From: Homalodisca vitripennis
Taxonomy: Eukaryota; Arthropoda; Insecta; Hemiptera; Cicadellidae
Length of the DNA: 64,000 bases
Direction: 5' to 3'
Assembly (NCBI RefSeq): GCF_021130785.1
Contig: NW_025778928.1
Coordinates: 1-64,000 of the forward strand
Of this stretch, positions 35,591-46,600 are shown piece by piece (the first letter of the stretch is position 1; every line of letters starts with the position of its first letter). A program made the translations under genes and the position numbers. Below the pieces are notes generated by a model, which did no database searches, had not been told where the DNA came from, and worked only from the letters and a program-made list of their open reading frames with translations.

Positions 35591-36135
35591 GAGGAAATCC
35601 TGTGCGACAAAAACTACTAGTTTTAGCAGACAGTCATGGTCGTGGACTCCAGGAAATACTATCCGAAAGACTACCTAGAAATTTTGATGTAGAAGTCTTT
35701 TTTCATGCCCAATGGAAAACTAAAACAAGTAACCTCGAAATTTGGTAGTACTATTGATACATTGACCGAGAACGACACGGTGATCTTGATAGGGGGGAAC
35801 AAACGATGTTGACAAGTGTGCGCCTTACCCGTTAACCCTGAAACAAGCATTTGAAAATTTTCCGGTGAAGTGGAAAGCGAGAGTAACTGTTCTGTCGATA
35901 TTTGACCGCTATGATCAAGACCTCAAATCCGAACTTGGAGATGCCAACGGAATTCTTAAATCCATCATTCAAAATTTAGCTAAAAATAGAGATAAAATTC
36001 AACAGGGTAGGATTGAATTTCTAGACCTCAAAGGAAAATTGAGCCATAACATGTACACAAAGCACGGGTTGCATCTGAACCAACAGGGTAAAGTGAAATT
36101 GGCCACTGTTGTGCGCGGAATAGCACTTCATAGCT
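35591..36135 (+). CDS. pol: Pol: SGNH/GDSL-type hydrolase-like domain between protease and RT
   Basis: About 175 residues with the block order of SGNH hydrolases. Block I is LVLADSHGRGL (Ser codon 35632-35634), preceded by a short hydrophobic strand. Block III is VILIGG followed, across the G6 run at 35792-35797, by a Thr-Asn-Asp (Asn codon 35802-35804). Block V is HGLHLNQQGKVKLA (His codon 36072-36074). Known members are esterases or lipases, and a related domain occurs in ORF1 of some CR1-like retrotransposons. In block V the usual Asp three residues before His is His (HGLH), so catalysis is uncertain. Frame changes occur near 35720-35745 and at the G6 run. Confidence 0.75.
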
Positions 36136-37622
36136 ACAAAAGGCCACAGGCAAGAGTAGGCATGGTGAGTCGTTCTGACGAGTCCGACTTAGAGGCGTGC
36201 TTGGACGAGAAGCTTAGGCATCTGCCAAGTCACGAGCGAGACCTTGTGAAGTCCACTCTCATGGGATTCAAAAATGTTCTTGCTCACAGTGAAGACCAAA
36301 CTCTGGGTTGTACTTCGGCAGTGACACATGTCATACGAACCGGGAATGCAGCCCCTATTTACAAAAAAGCGTATCGCGTACCATACCATCAGAAGGCCAC
36401 ACTTGACGAATTAGTTAAAGATCAACTAAACAAAGGTATCATTGTTCCTAGTCAGAGCGAGTGGGCATCGCCTGTAGTACTTGTGCCTAAGAAATCTCCC
36501 GACGGTACCCCTAAATTAAGGTTTTGTGTCGACTACAGAGGACTTAATGCGGTGACCACCCCTGACGTGTACCCCCTCCCGAACATCACAGAAACACTTG
36601 ACTCACTTGGCGGGTGCCAGATGTTCACGACGTTAGATCTCCGGTCTGGGTATCACCAGATTCGAGTTGACGAAGATAGCCGACCAAAAACAGCATTCAA
36701 TGTTCCCGGCGGACATTATGAGTATCAGCGTATGCCATTTGGACTAAACACGGCTCCGGCCACTTTCCAAAAGACTAATGGACTCAGTGTTAATGGGCTT
36801 GAAAGGTGAGAAATGCCTTGTCTACTTGGATGACATAATTTTGTTTTCCAGGGACTTGCCTTCACACCTGGAAGCCCTACGTGAAGTGCTATCGAAATTA
36901 CAAAATGTGAACCTGACAGTACAACTTAGTAAATGTAATTTTGTGGTCAATGAAGTCAGCTATCTTGGTCATGTAATCACTAAGAAAGGTGTTGAACCAG
37001 ATCCTGGAAAGGTATCGGCTGTAAGGGACTTCCCTGTGCCCACTACGGTGAAGGACGTGCGCTCTTTCCTAGGTTTGGCTGGCTATTATCGGCGTTTCAT
37101 TGACGGTTTTGCCACCATTGGACGTCCACTATTCGAGTTGACCAAACAGGATAGCGAATTTGTGTGGACACCAGAATGTCAGGAGGCTTTTGATCTCTTA
37201 AAGACAAAACTAATATCTGCCCCTGTGTTGATATACCCTGACTTTACCAAGCCGTTCATATTAGCGACAGACGCGAGTACTGTTGCCTTAGGAGCAGTCC
37301 TCTCACAGGAGATAGATGGGCGGGGAACACCCGTAGCGTACTGTTCTAGAACATTATTCCCAGCCGAGAAGAACTACTCGACAACCGAGCGCGAATTACT
37401 TAGTCTAGTCTGGAGTACAAAATATTTCAGATGCTACTTGTTGGGGCGTCCTTTCAAAGTAATCACCGATCACTCCGCTCTAAAGTGGATGATGTCGCTG
37501 AAGGACCCTAGCAGTAGGCTGATGAGATGGTCGTTGCGACTAGCTGAGTTTGATTTCACGGTAGAACATAAAGCCGGAAAAAAAACACACTAACGCGGAT
37601 GGGCTAAGTCGCGCAGTGCGAG
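36136..37622 (+). CDS. pol: Pol: reverse transcriptase and RNase H
   Basis: RNA-directed DNA polymerase plus RNase H. RT blocks in order are KGIIVPSQSEWASPVVLV, LRFCVDYRGLN, FTTLDLRSGYHQI, YQRMPFGLNTAPATFQ, then after a +1 change at the AAAA run near 36767-36772 the active site YLDD (36823-36834), LGHVITKKGV and FLGLAGYYRRFI. RNase H follows with ILATDAS, TTERELLSLVWS and VITDHSALKWM, providing the acidic residues. A +1 change at the A8 run 37578-37585 splits the end (HTNADGLSR in the next frame). All catalytic blocks are present. Confidence 0.97.
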
Positions 37623-39085
37623 CGGTTTAAACAGGAAGTGCTCCCTGTCGTTGACCTTGAGTTAATTAGAACACGTCAACGCGAAGATCCCGTAGTTCAG
37701 GGTCTGAGACAAGCCAAGAACTTCCGGATGAGCCCGGAGAAGGTCCTGTACCGTTTGAGCTCGGGTGAAAAGAAAATTGTAGTACCAACTTCCTTAGTCC
37801 AGGAGATAATTAGGATCAATCATGATTTGCCCACAGCTGGACACGCCGCAGTGGCAAAAACACTAGACCGGTGTGAAACAGAAGTTCTGGTGGAGAGGTA
37901 TGGAAAGAGACGTTATGAATTACGTCAGGACATGTCGTAGCTGTAACCAACGATTACGGTAAAGCGAAAGCGCCCCTGGGTGACGTCTTCAACGAACCCC
38001 AGGAGCCCTTCGAAGTGATAGCGGCAGATATAGTTGGTCCTCTGCCCATTAGCGAATCCCGCAACGTTTATATTCTCAGTGTTATGGATCACTTTTCCAG
38101 ATACTGTGAGTTTGTTCCACTGCCAGATCAGACCACCGAAAGTGTTGCTCGAGCACTAGTGCAGAGGGTGATAACCAAGTTTGGCGTGCCAAAGGCCTTA
38201 GTTACCGATCAAGGAGCTAACTTTACATCCGGCTTAATTAAAGACTTATGCAAAATTTCTGCACGTTCGAAAAATCCAAACTACTGGTTTTCATCCTCAG
38301 AGTAATGGCAGACTGGAGCGGGTCCATTCCACTGTGATGAGAATGTTGAGTCATTTTGTTAACCGGAACCAGACCAATTTGGGATGAATACTTGCCTTAT
38401 GTCACCATGGCCTATAACTCCCAATCTCATGAGAGTACTGGGTATTCTCCGTATGAGTTAATCTTTGGTCGGAAAATGGAGGTTCCTATGGAAGCGGATC
38501 TGAAGATTACGGATGAGACAGATATATATGACAATCATATCGAAGCACTCCGGGAGAAACTACAGGAAGCTTACAAGGAAACTGCAGTGCTTAAAAGCCA
38601 GAGCCCGAGGCCGTAATGAAAGTCAGTATGATAAGAAAAGCTAAATCAACCGAATTCCGCGAAGGGCAGTTTGTATTATTGCATGTACCCAGTATAGGAC
38701 GGCATCGTGTAAAGAAATTATCAAAACTATGGAAAGGACCATATCCCATAGTTAGAGTGGTATCACCTCTAAATGTTGTTCTTCGAATACGAAAGCGAGA
38801 GGTCGTCGTGCACGTGAACCGTATCAAACCTTATAAGGAACGTTCCGCGTCCTTCGACCGCGCAGAAAGAAAAGCAAAACGAGAATAGTTCCAGTGATGA
38901 AGAGGTAGATGATAGTGGTCTGCAGAACTTAAACGGAGATGTAAAGGGTGACGATGAAAACCCAAGCCCCGGTAGCAGTAGCCGGGCCTGCAAGTATCGG
39001 ACGCCCAAAACGGAGTAAGAAAGAACCCGCGAGATGGGGTGACTTTGTTAGACTTTTGAAGAGCTTTGGAATAGTTGGGGAGTAG
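37623..39085 (+). CDS. pol: Pol: integrase with HHCC finger, DDE core and GPY/F module
   Basis: Inserts the cDNA. The zinc-binding end has HDLPTAGH (about 37818-37841) and CRSCNQ (about 37938-37955). The catalytic residues are Asp in AADIVG (38027-38029), Asp in TDQGANF (38207-38209) and Glu in NGRLERVH (38316-38318). The C-terminal part carries the GPY/F signature KLWKGPYPIVRVV (about 38725-38763). An acidic tail (SSSDEEVDD) and a GRPKRSKKEPARWGDF terminus end at TAG 39083-39085. The region is cut by about nine +1 frame changes but no catalytic residue is missing. Confidence 0.95.
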
Positions 39086-39149
39086 TGCTCGCTACATAGC
39101 CTGGGAAAAGGTGGATATCGAATTTGATCGTGTCACATGAAATCATAGA

Positions 39150-39165
39150 TGTTTCTGTTGTAGGC
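39150..39165 (+). promoter_or_regulatory. Candidate env splice acceptor
   Basis: Pyrimidine-rich TTTCTGTTGTAG with AG at 39162-39163. Exon phase matches the donor after 32201. It lies just before the hydrophobic signal-like segment of env. Confidence 0.6.
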
Positions 39166-41098
39166 CTTTTAGGCGTTTTGTTGATCCTGGAAGGTGTCCT
39201 CTGCTTCCACCAGGGTGTCATATTCGAGAAAGAAGGGGACGTTTTACTTACAGACAGCTACTGGACTGTGGTGCTCCAGTACAACCTGACAGGAGTGGAA
39301 GAGGAAAACAGAAATCTAAGTATAATCTTGGTAAAGGTAAGAGGTCAGTATGATGAGTTTTTCCAAAATCTTCTCTCGCAAAACAACAGCTTACATACCA
39401 TAGTGCATGACCTTGAAACCAGTTTCAGATACGAATATTATGGACTACAAAAGATGGTGACCGACTACGTTGGCAAAACGAGTGACTTGGTCACTCTGCT
39501 GCCGCGTACCCAAAAGAAGCGCGGTCTGTTTGATGCCGGTGGTCATGTACTAAAATTCTTGTTTGGAACTGTAATCGATAGCGATTTGGAAGTTATGAAT
39601 AGTAAGATAGATGAGGCCAATATAAGGAATGACGAAATGTATCACGACACGACAGATCAATTAACTGTCTTAGATAACATGCACTCAGAAATTTTAAACC
39701 ATTCGAGGGTAATAAATAAAATGATTTACATCTTGAAAGCGTATCACCAAGTGATGCATGACAACATGGCTCAAAACTCCAGAACAGAATCCGTTTTCTC
39801 AAGTTGTTTAATACTCTTTTCCAATACTTAAAATTAAGTTGTGCCTTGTCAGAAATTAAAGATGCCATTAACCTTGCTGTACAAAGAATGAATCAACTTC
39901 ACCAAGCTGTAGAGGACTTGGCTGCAAATAGGATGACTAGCAACCTATTACCCCCTCATCAGTTCCTAGAGGTCCTGAAATCTGTAAAACAGGTTATACC
40001 ACCACCTGCAAAAATTATTCTTAGACGTTAAGTTAGAAAACCTCCATAGCTTCTATAAATTTGCAATAATCAAATCGTATGCTACGGAAACACAGCTTAG
40101 AGTACTCATTAAGCTCCCATTGAAAAATGATAACCAAGTGTATGAAGTTTTCAATGTAATAACTTATCCTGTTTTTGACCCTTCTCTGAAAAGATGGGTG
40201 AAGTGGGAAGTAGACGACCAAAAATTAATAGTTAGCAAGGACAGACAAAACCTATACCGTTTATTCATCTGACCATTACCGAAGTGAGTGTAGTTTCGGC
40301 CCTTTAACAGTGTGTCCTCTGTCGGAAGTATTATTTAATGTACACCAACGACCAAATTGTCCAATTGAACTTTTGCTGAAAGAGAAAATTACGTTGTGCA
40401 CTAGAAAGTTGATATCCGGCCTGAAATCCCCAGTCCTAATTAGAACTCCAACCCGATGGATCTATACTACCTCGGGTGAAGCCAAAGTAGTATTGAATTG
40501 CTTTAGACGGGATGCTGGTCTAAACGTTAGTACAACCATTCTGAAAGGGGTGGGTGAAATTCCGAATCGGGATCGATGTGACCTGATTGCAGACGGGTAC
40601 AGGATGCCTGCCCGATTCTTCGGCAGCTCCTGGCACTCGAGCGATTTTGGAAAGATAACTTTTCCTGAAATAGATGGGATATATAGTAAAGAAGAAACCG
40701 AACTGTTGAATCAGGACGTGAATGATACTTTGAAGGTCCTCCAAGCATTGGATGACCAACTTGGCACTCTAAGCGTAAAGGAGTATTCTTTAGAGAGTAC
40801 TTTCCAGCACCTCAGAGTCAATCGTTTTAAGCATCGTATAGTTAAGCAGGTCATATTGAGTGGATCTACGATTACTGTGTTATTAATTGTTGTTTTTATC
40901 TGTTTGAGATATCGAGTACGAGTTGCCAATCTGCTCCGTGCCAGCCTGAGAGGTAGCCGACGGCACCCCGAAGCTACCCGGACCGATGCGGAACTCAGAG
41001 ACCTTGGGAAGTCGATTGTCCCAGATGAGCAGACCGTTAGAGAGAGTAACCAACCAGAACGAGAGTGCGTGCCAGGAGGATCTGGTATTATCGCATAA
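39164..41098 (+). CDS. env: Envelope protein, baculovirus F-like fusion glycoprotein
   Basis: Class I-like fusion protein of the type shared by insect errantiviruses and baculovirus F. A hydrophobic signal-like segment (LLGVLLILEGVLC) follows the acceptor TTTCTGTTGTAG ending at 39163. A basic furin-type site QKKR precedes a hydrophobic putative fusion peptide (GLFDAGGHVLKFLFG, from 39523). Heptad-like helices follow. Near the C-terminus lies a transmembrane helix (about 40847-40908) and a polar tail ending at TAA 41096-41098. No in-frame ATG exists before the 'KMVTDY' methionine near 39452, so the start is likely supplied by splicing. Three frame changes lie near 39775-39800, 40010-40030 and 40260-40275. 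Confidence 0.88.
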
Positions 41099-41989
41099 CC
41101 GAAATCCAAGCTTGGTGTGTACTAGCCGTTACGTATGTGTCAGACGTATGAGGATCCTACGAACGTAAGTGAATTCTAATATTGTGTTGAGCTCAACCTG
41201 AATGAGGAACTTTCGACAGTGTTTCGAGATTGATGTGTCTCCGTGTGAACTTACAAGGGTCGACCCATGGTGCACTTATCATAGGCCTTGAACAGGAAAA
41301 TCGAATTTTTCTAATATTGGGACCATTTACAGGGGTTTAGTTAGTAAGTAACAAGATTTTGCCATGTTTCGTCATAGTATAAATTTGTAACATTGTAAAA
41401 ATTTAACGTTGTATTATTAATGTGTAACGAGTAGTCGTAGGGTTTCGTTGGAGGCTGGTAAGGGAGAATTTTTCATAAATTAATATTATGATCAATATCC
41501 AATGAGTGATATCTGGTGTCCACAGAAAGGTAAAGCCGGCACCCCCTTTCCCCTCTTATACCCATTCCCATCGCTTCCCAATACTGGACTGTGGATGCCT
41601 AAAGAAAATAAAATAAATTATTAAATTATTAATACATGATGAGCACACAGCAATTAAGACTGTGGTAAATGCCTTGCTGTGGGATCTCCCGGGCCCCATC
41701 AGCAAGACAACTGCTGTACCGTTGCCAGCCCTACCAAAATGTTACGCAAGCACTTTTAATATTATTTTAAACTAGCTCACGAATAATACTCAAACGCCAA
41801 TAGTATATAGATGATTGTTTAAGGAAACTATAGGTTGTAATTCGTGAATTTTTGCTGTTCAAGTGAACTAAATAGTACTTGCTGTTTTAATGTGTTGCTA
41901 TGTTAATCGTATGCATGCCTCTAAATTTAGTTTTCAAAATGCTAGATTAAGAAAATATCAAGTGAACACTGTTTGGCACTACTAGGTGT

Positions 41990-42241
41990 ATGGCAATGCC
42001 AACGACTTTAGGTTCTGTTGTAAGGATTTTAGTTGCCTCGTTTTGGCTATTAATGGCAGTGTATATGTCAATTTGTATATTGGTATTTTTTAACTTAAAA
42101 TGTATTCTCGTTTTAGTAGTAAGACCTTGTGACTTAACAACTGTTTTCAATTTTAAAGGGGTGACTGACCTACGGCGGCCCCGAGTGAAAGCCCCATGCG
42201 GCTTCACCTATACTGGGCAAGTAGCGGTTAAAATTTCCTAA
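41990..42241 (+). CDS. Small frame downstream of env, possible accessory membrane protein
   Basis: ATG at 41990 opens 83 codons. Residues about 8-45 are strongly hydrophobic (VVRILVASFWLLMAVYMSIC, then ILVFFNLKCILVLVV), enough for one or two membrane helices. A polar, basic C-terminal third follows (RRPRVKAPCGFTYTG). I recognise no family. The young age of the element and an uninterrupted frame slightly favour a real accessory gene, but AT-rich DNA often yields hydrophobic frames by chance. Confidence 0.3.
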   Translation: MAMPTTLGSVVRILVASFWLLMAVYMSICILVFFNLKCILVLVVRPCDLTTVFNFKGVTDLRRPRVKAPCGFTYTGQVAVKIS

Positions 42242-42802
42242 TCGACACACTTAAATACCTTTTTTTGTAATAATTGGACCTTAACAATCCACTGTGGTGA
42301 AAAAAAAAAAGAAAAAAAAAGGGGTAGGAAACTAAAATTAACAATCTCCTCCTTCTCCATAATCCCGCAAATAGTTGTTGTGTCACTAAGGGTTGTTGTT
42401 TAAAACATGTTTGGTTGCCTAGTGTTAGAGTGTCTTTCTTGTTGTGAGCGTATTAATTATAGATGTCACTATTCAACAACCATGTTACTTTAATTTATTT
42501 ATGTTAAATTTTATTTCGTTTCCTGAAACGAAATTTGTTATTGCTGAGTATGTTAGTCAACCTTGAATTTTGAAGTTTGTTTTTGAATTAATGAAGCTTT
42601 TGTTTTATTGACTTTCTGTGAAGGGAGAGGCACACCCGAGCGACGTATGTTTGCAAGTTTCCATCGATTTTTAGCAAGATATGTTAGTACAAAATTTAAC
42701 TTCGAAAGAGAGTCCAGATAAGGACATCCAACATTTTTTTTCTTTTTTTCTATTTCAATATCTAAATACCAGTTGAGATTAGCTGAAACAAATTCCTGAA
42801 TC

Positions 42803-42837
<35 letters not shown>

Positions 42838-42903
42838 AAGGGACACCTGTAGAACATTGGACTTACCGTTTTATGTTACCTCATGCTGAGGACAGCATGG
42901 TCT

Positions 42904-42916
42904 AAGGGTGAGGGTG
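42904..42916 (+). other. Polypurine tract
   Basis: AAGGGTGAGGGTG immediately before the 3' LTR, the expected plus-strand primer position. It has T interruptions. Confidence 0.7.
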
Positions 42917-43645
42917 TGTGACGGCCCATTAAGAAAGCCCCTGACCATTTGACACTGTGAGGTCAATATTATTATTGACCAGTGAAGTACTACAGTATTT
43001 ATATTGTAGTATTACCAACCAAACGATTCTTCATTGTTCCTAACAGTAAAATGTAAGTACTATTACTTACAAAATATCTACCGTCACCTAAATTATTAAA
43101 AGGAAATAAGGAACAGTGATTATTATATATTTATTTAGTAAGATATAAGTCCAAGTAATAGTTGCTCGGAATATTCTAGTTGATCTCAACTGAGTTGTTA
43201 AGCGGAAGTAGCCCGATACCCGTGGCAGCTTTAGCTGCAGCTGGCTGAGGAATTTGCTGATTCTGCTGACTCCAGCCTGTGTCTGGCCAAGTTGTGTCGT
43301 TTCTAGACTCTGTTACGCCCAAGTAAATCGTTTGGGAGCAGCACCGTACGGAGTCTAGTCCGCCATTTTAACAAAAATTTGTAGCGAAAAAGTACGTGCG
43401 TGGGGTGAGTTGATCGCCGGTACTCGCACGTAACGCGTCGCTCCGTGTTTGCCCTTCCCTCTAAAATCTTAAAATTCGTAACCTACTGTTTCGCTGATGA
43501 GTGATTAATATATTTTAAATTACAGTTTAGGGAATGTGAATAGTATTGTAATAATTATTAATGTGAAAGGTTAAATTAAAATCAGATTTTTGCGGCCAAC
43601 AGTTTTCTGATTATCTAATTCCCAAGTCCCGTCTCGTCCGTTACA
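42917..43645 (+). repeat. 3' LTR, 729 bp
   Basis: Same sequence as the 5' LTR apart from five one-base A-run differences. Followed by the ATAT target duplication at 43646-43649. Confidence 0.97.
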
Positions 43646-43649
43646 ATAT

Positions 43650-43670
43650 ACTATTGATCTAAACAAACTT
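43650..43670 (-). repeat. Right palindrome arm, distal part
   Basis: Together with 31331-31342 this completes the reverse complement of 31171-31201. The LTR element split the arm. Confidence 0.85.
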
Positions 43671-46600
43671 AAATATTCCTATATTTTTCATTATTAGTAT
43701 TTATGTTTTTTATTGAAAGAAAGTTATTGATGTGTAAAATATGTATTTAAATATAGTTTTAGGATCGTTTTAAAACATAAACCTCCAATATGAAACTACT
43801 GTATCAATTCTCGTGTCTGTCTATATTGTATTTTCATAACAATTGTCTCTCTTAACCAATTTCTTAGATTGTAAAGACTTTATTGTTGGACTATATATAT
43901 ATTTTAACTAAACACGCAACACGTTGTTACTGATCATATACAAGTAACTAATAATTACTTATAATAAACTCAGTTTCATATATTTCGTAGAAACATAATA
44001 TTAAAATTGTATTAATGGTTTCTGTAATCACAGTTGCTAAGCCAATGACAAACTAAACTAAGATCACTCTAGGTGCTTTAAAGTTTCAGTATTTTATGGT
44101 TAAACTTAAGTTTTTACTATCCACTGCCTTTTAACTGCAAAGGGTAATCTTCCATATTCAAAGTATGAACAAACTTTGGTCTATTTTTTAAACTTTATAT
44201 GCCACAACAAACTTTTAAATTGCTTTCTGTTTTAACGTTCTATTTTAGTCAATAATTTAATAGTTGTTATATTTTTCACGTTTATATAAAATTTTTCATT
44301 GTATTCTTGATTATGAGTGTAATTGATTAATTGATTTATGTGCGAACAATCAATTTCGTAGGTAGGTTTTTAGCAAAAAAGGTCACACGTCATATGTTTC
44401 TAGATGACAAGGGATATGCTGCCTGTCATATACGAAGTGAATATTTAAAACTGTTACTAATCAATTTTACAATAAATACGAAACCGTGTATCAAATAAAC
44501 AAATCAGCATTCAGTAATCATGATTAGTTATTTATAATAATGTTTCAAAAATGTTAGATTATTTTAAAAACGATCTACAAAGAAAGTGAAGTAAATTAAA
44601 TAATGCCCTTGATTATTTACCTCAATTATTTAGTCAAAAATATGTCACAATACAAAAGATAAAAAATTAAAAAATCAAACAATAAAATATAATATAAAAT
44701 GTAACGTATTATAAGAGTGTTTCTATAGGTATTTATTAGGTTTTTGCTTTGTCTGATCGAAGCCCATTAGGAATTCCTAGGAATACCAATAGCTGGTTTT
44801 GCCATGTTATCTCTTATTGTTTACCAGTTATTAGTATGTAAGACACATTCAGATCACGTTGACACAGTAACTGGACTAACGTAATAAATAGTATGTTAAT
44901 CAAAGTTTTATGATTCTTGTAATAACTTGTTTTATGATTTTGTAAGTAAGTATGACAAAGTAAGTAGTGGATGGACTTTTCATCTGCCTTAGAATAACTT
45001 TTTTTAAGAAAATTTTATTTAAACTATGGAGTTATATGAAATTTAAAATTTAATTACCCACAAAAGTTTATAGATTGACATTAAAGGCCTCTGGTTGATA
45101 GTCATTACAAATGCCAATATAATTTCTAATTGAAATGGTTTAAATTGAATTGACACATCTGTGGGTTTATGGAGGGATCTGTGGTAGTAATATATTTTCA
45201 CCTTGGAATGTGCCATTTAAAATTACGGCTTTTACAATATTTTCACTAATTTTTTATAACTAATCTCTTGACGTTGCACAACCGAAGTTTGCTTAAGATA
45301 CCAAGCAAAATAACTGGAGATCCAATGTTTAACTGTAAATTATGCGGTGCCATGCCTGGTAAATCTAATGAGTTTAAAAACTAAAATTGCCAAATATTAG
45401 GGTTAGGATTGGTAGATAGAATTCTGGCTATTTATAACAGAATTCCTTGTTTGTTTTTAAAAGAAATAATGGAAAGAAAACAACTAGCTCATTGAAAAAC
45501 AGTTTACTATAGAATTGAAATGTTATAAATAACAGTTAACAAATATATTTACGTCAGACTAGGGCGTTTAGAAAGCGATTGAACTTCTTGGTCGTTGAGC
45601 GATTTCCTCCTTCTTGATCTGATGAAGAGATCGCGGTTGTATGGTAAAAATCTTACAGCCGATCTATCAAGCGAGTTTCCTGGAATAAAGAAATAGTCGA
45701 CATTAAAGAATGATGATTATTGAAATTGAATAGCAAATTTTCGTTAGCGTGCGTAACGTAAAAACACATTGATATCGGACTAAAAAAGGTGCCTTATCGA
45801 CAAAACGAGGATATTCTACAAAAGTGTTTTTGATAATCATTACCGGAGGCCTGTTACTTAGTAAACCATCACGGTTTCTTCCACTGTTGTCCAACATAAT
45901 AGCAGCGAGGCTCTTCGTCCTCAGATGTCTCAAATAACGCCTTATGCTGTGTTGGATAGACTTGTCACTCTAGCAGATTTTCAAAAAACTCCTGCTCACA
46001 CATGCCGCATTCAAGAGATCATTTTCTGGAAGCAGCCTAGAATGAAACAGACATTTATGTAAATTGTTTGACAAAAGAAACTCTCAATGATATACGTATT
46101 GTAATGGTTCACATGTAATCGTTTCAGTGTTCATTTAATGGAGACCTACCTCAAGACTTCAACCGCCATCTCAGATGGTAGCCACGAGAGCATATCAAAT
46201 GAATCTGGTTGTAAAATATTGACGGCTAAAAACTAGAGAAGAAAATAAAAGCTGGCCATTGTATAACTAGCTAACGTGCTCACTGGTTCACTCCTTAAGA
46301 CATACTGAAGTGAACCACCTGAACGTTTACCACTTGGGCCAGACGTGACGAAGGAACTCGGTCGGCCGTGATGATTACAATTTGTTAACGCAATTTTCTC
46401 ATACTATTTAGTAGATTACATCTAAATAGTTCTCACCTTGAAATTATATAGTATCCTGTTCCAAAAACGAAATCAATACCGTCTCAATTTCTTTGAATTT
46501 AACCAATGGGAAGATACCAGAAACAACATGGTTGCCACTCGAAAATTCATTGGTCTAGGCCTTAGTTGTTTTTAATGATATACAACGTCAAGATATAGGT

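Larger units (their letters stand above)
41099..42916 (+). other. 3' region of the retroelement with one small membrane-protein-like frame
   Basis: About 1.8 kb between env and the 3' LTR. It holds the 83-codon frame at 41990-42241 (separate entry), A-rich runs at 42299-42320 and a 33-base poly-A at about 42806-42836. The rest is non-coding as read. Confidence 0.6.
31343..43645 (+). mobile_element. Env-bearing Gypsy-type (Metaviridae) LTR retroelement with an SGNH-like domain in pol
   Basis: A 12,303-bp retrovirus-like element. It is flanked by a 4-bp ATAT target duplication (31339-31342 and 43646-43649) and by LTRs of 730 and 729 bp that start TGTGACGG and end GTTACA. In order it holds: a primer-binding site, a ~1.25-kb leader, gag, protease, an SGNH/GDSL-like domain, reverse transcriptase, RNase H, integrase, an F-like env and a ~1.8-kb 3' region. 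It is longer than usual Drosophila errantiviruses (about 7-9 kb). The LTRs carry no substitution relative to each other, so insertion is recent. Gag-pol has about 18 frame changes, all +1; I suspect most are sequence errors. Confidence 0.97.

Noticed and set aside
40520..41109. Minus-strand frames up to 132 codons opposite env
   Set aside because: Antisense shadows of the env C-terminal half; no motif of their own.
42299..42325. A-rich run with GGGG as polypurine tract
   Set aside because: It is about 600 bp from the 3' LTR; the purine-rich stretch directly at 42904-42916 fits better.
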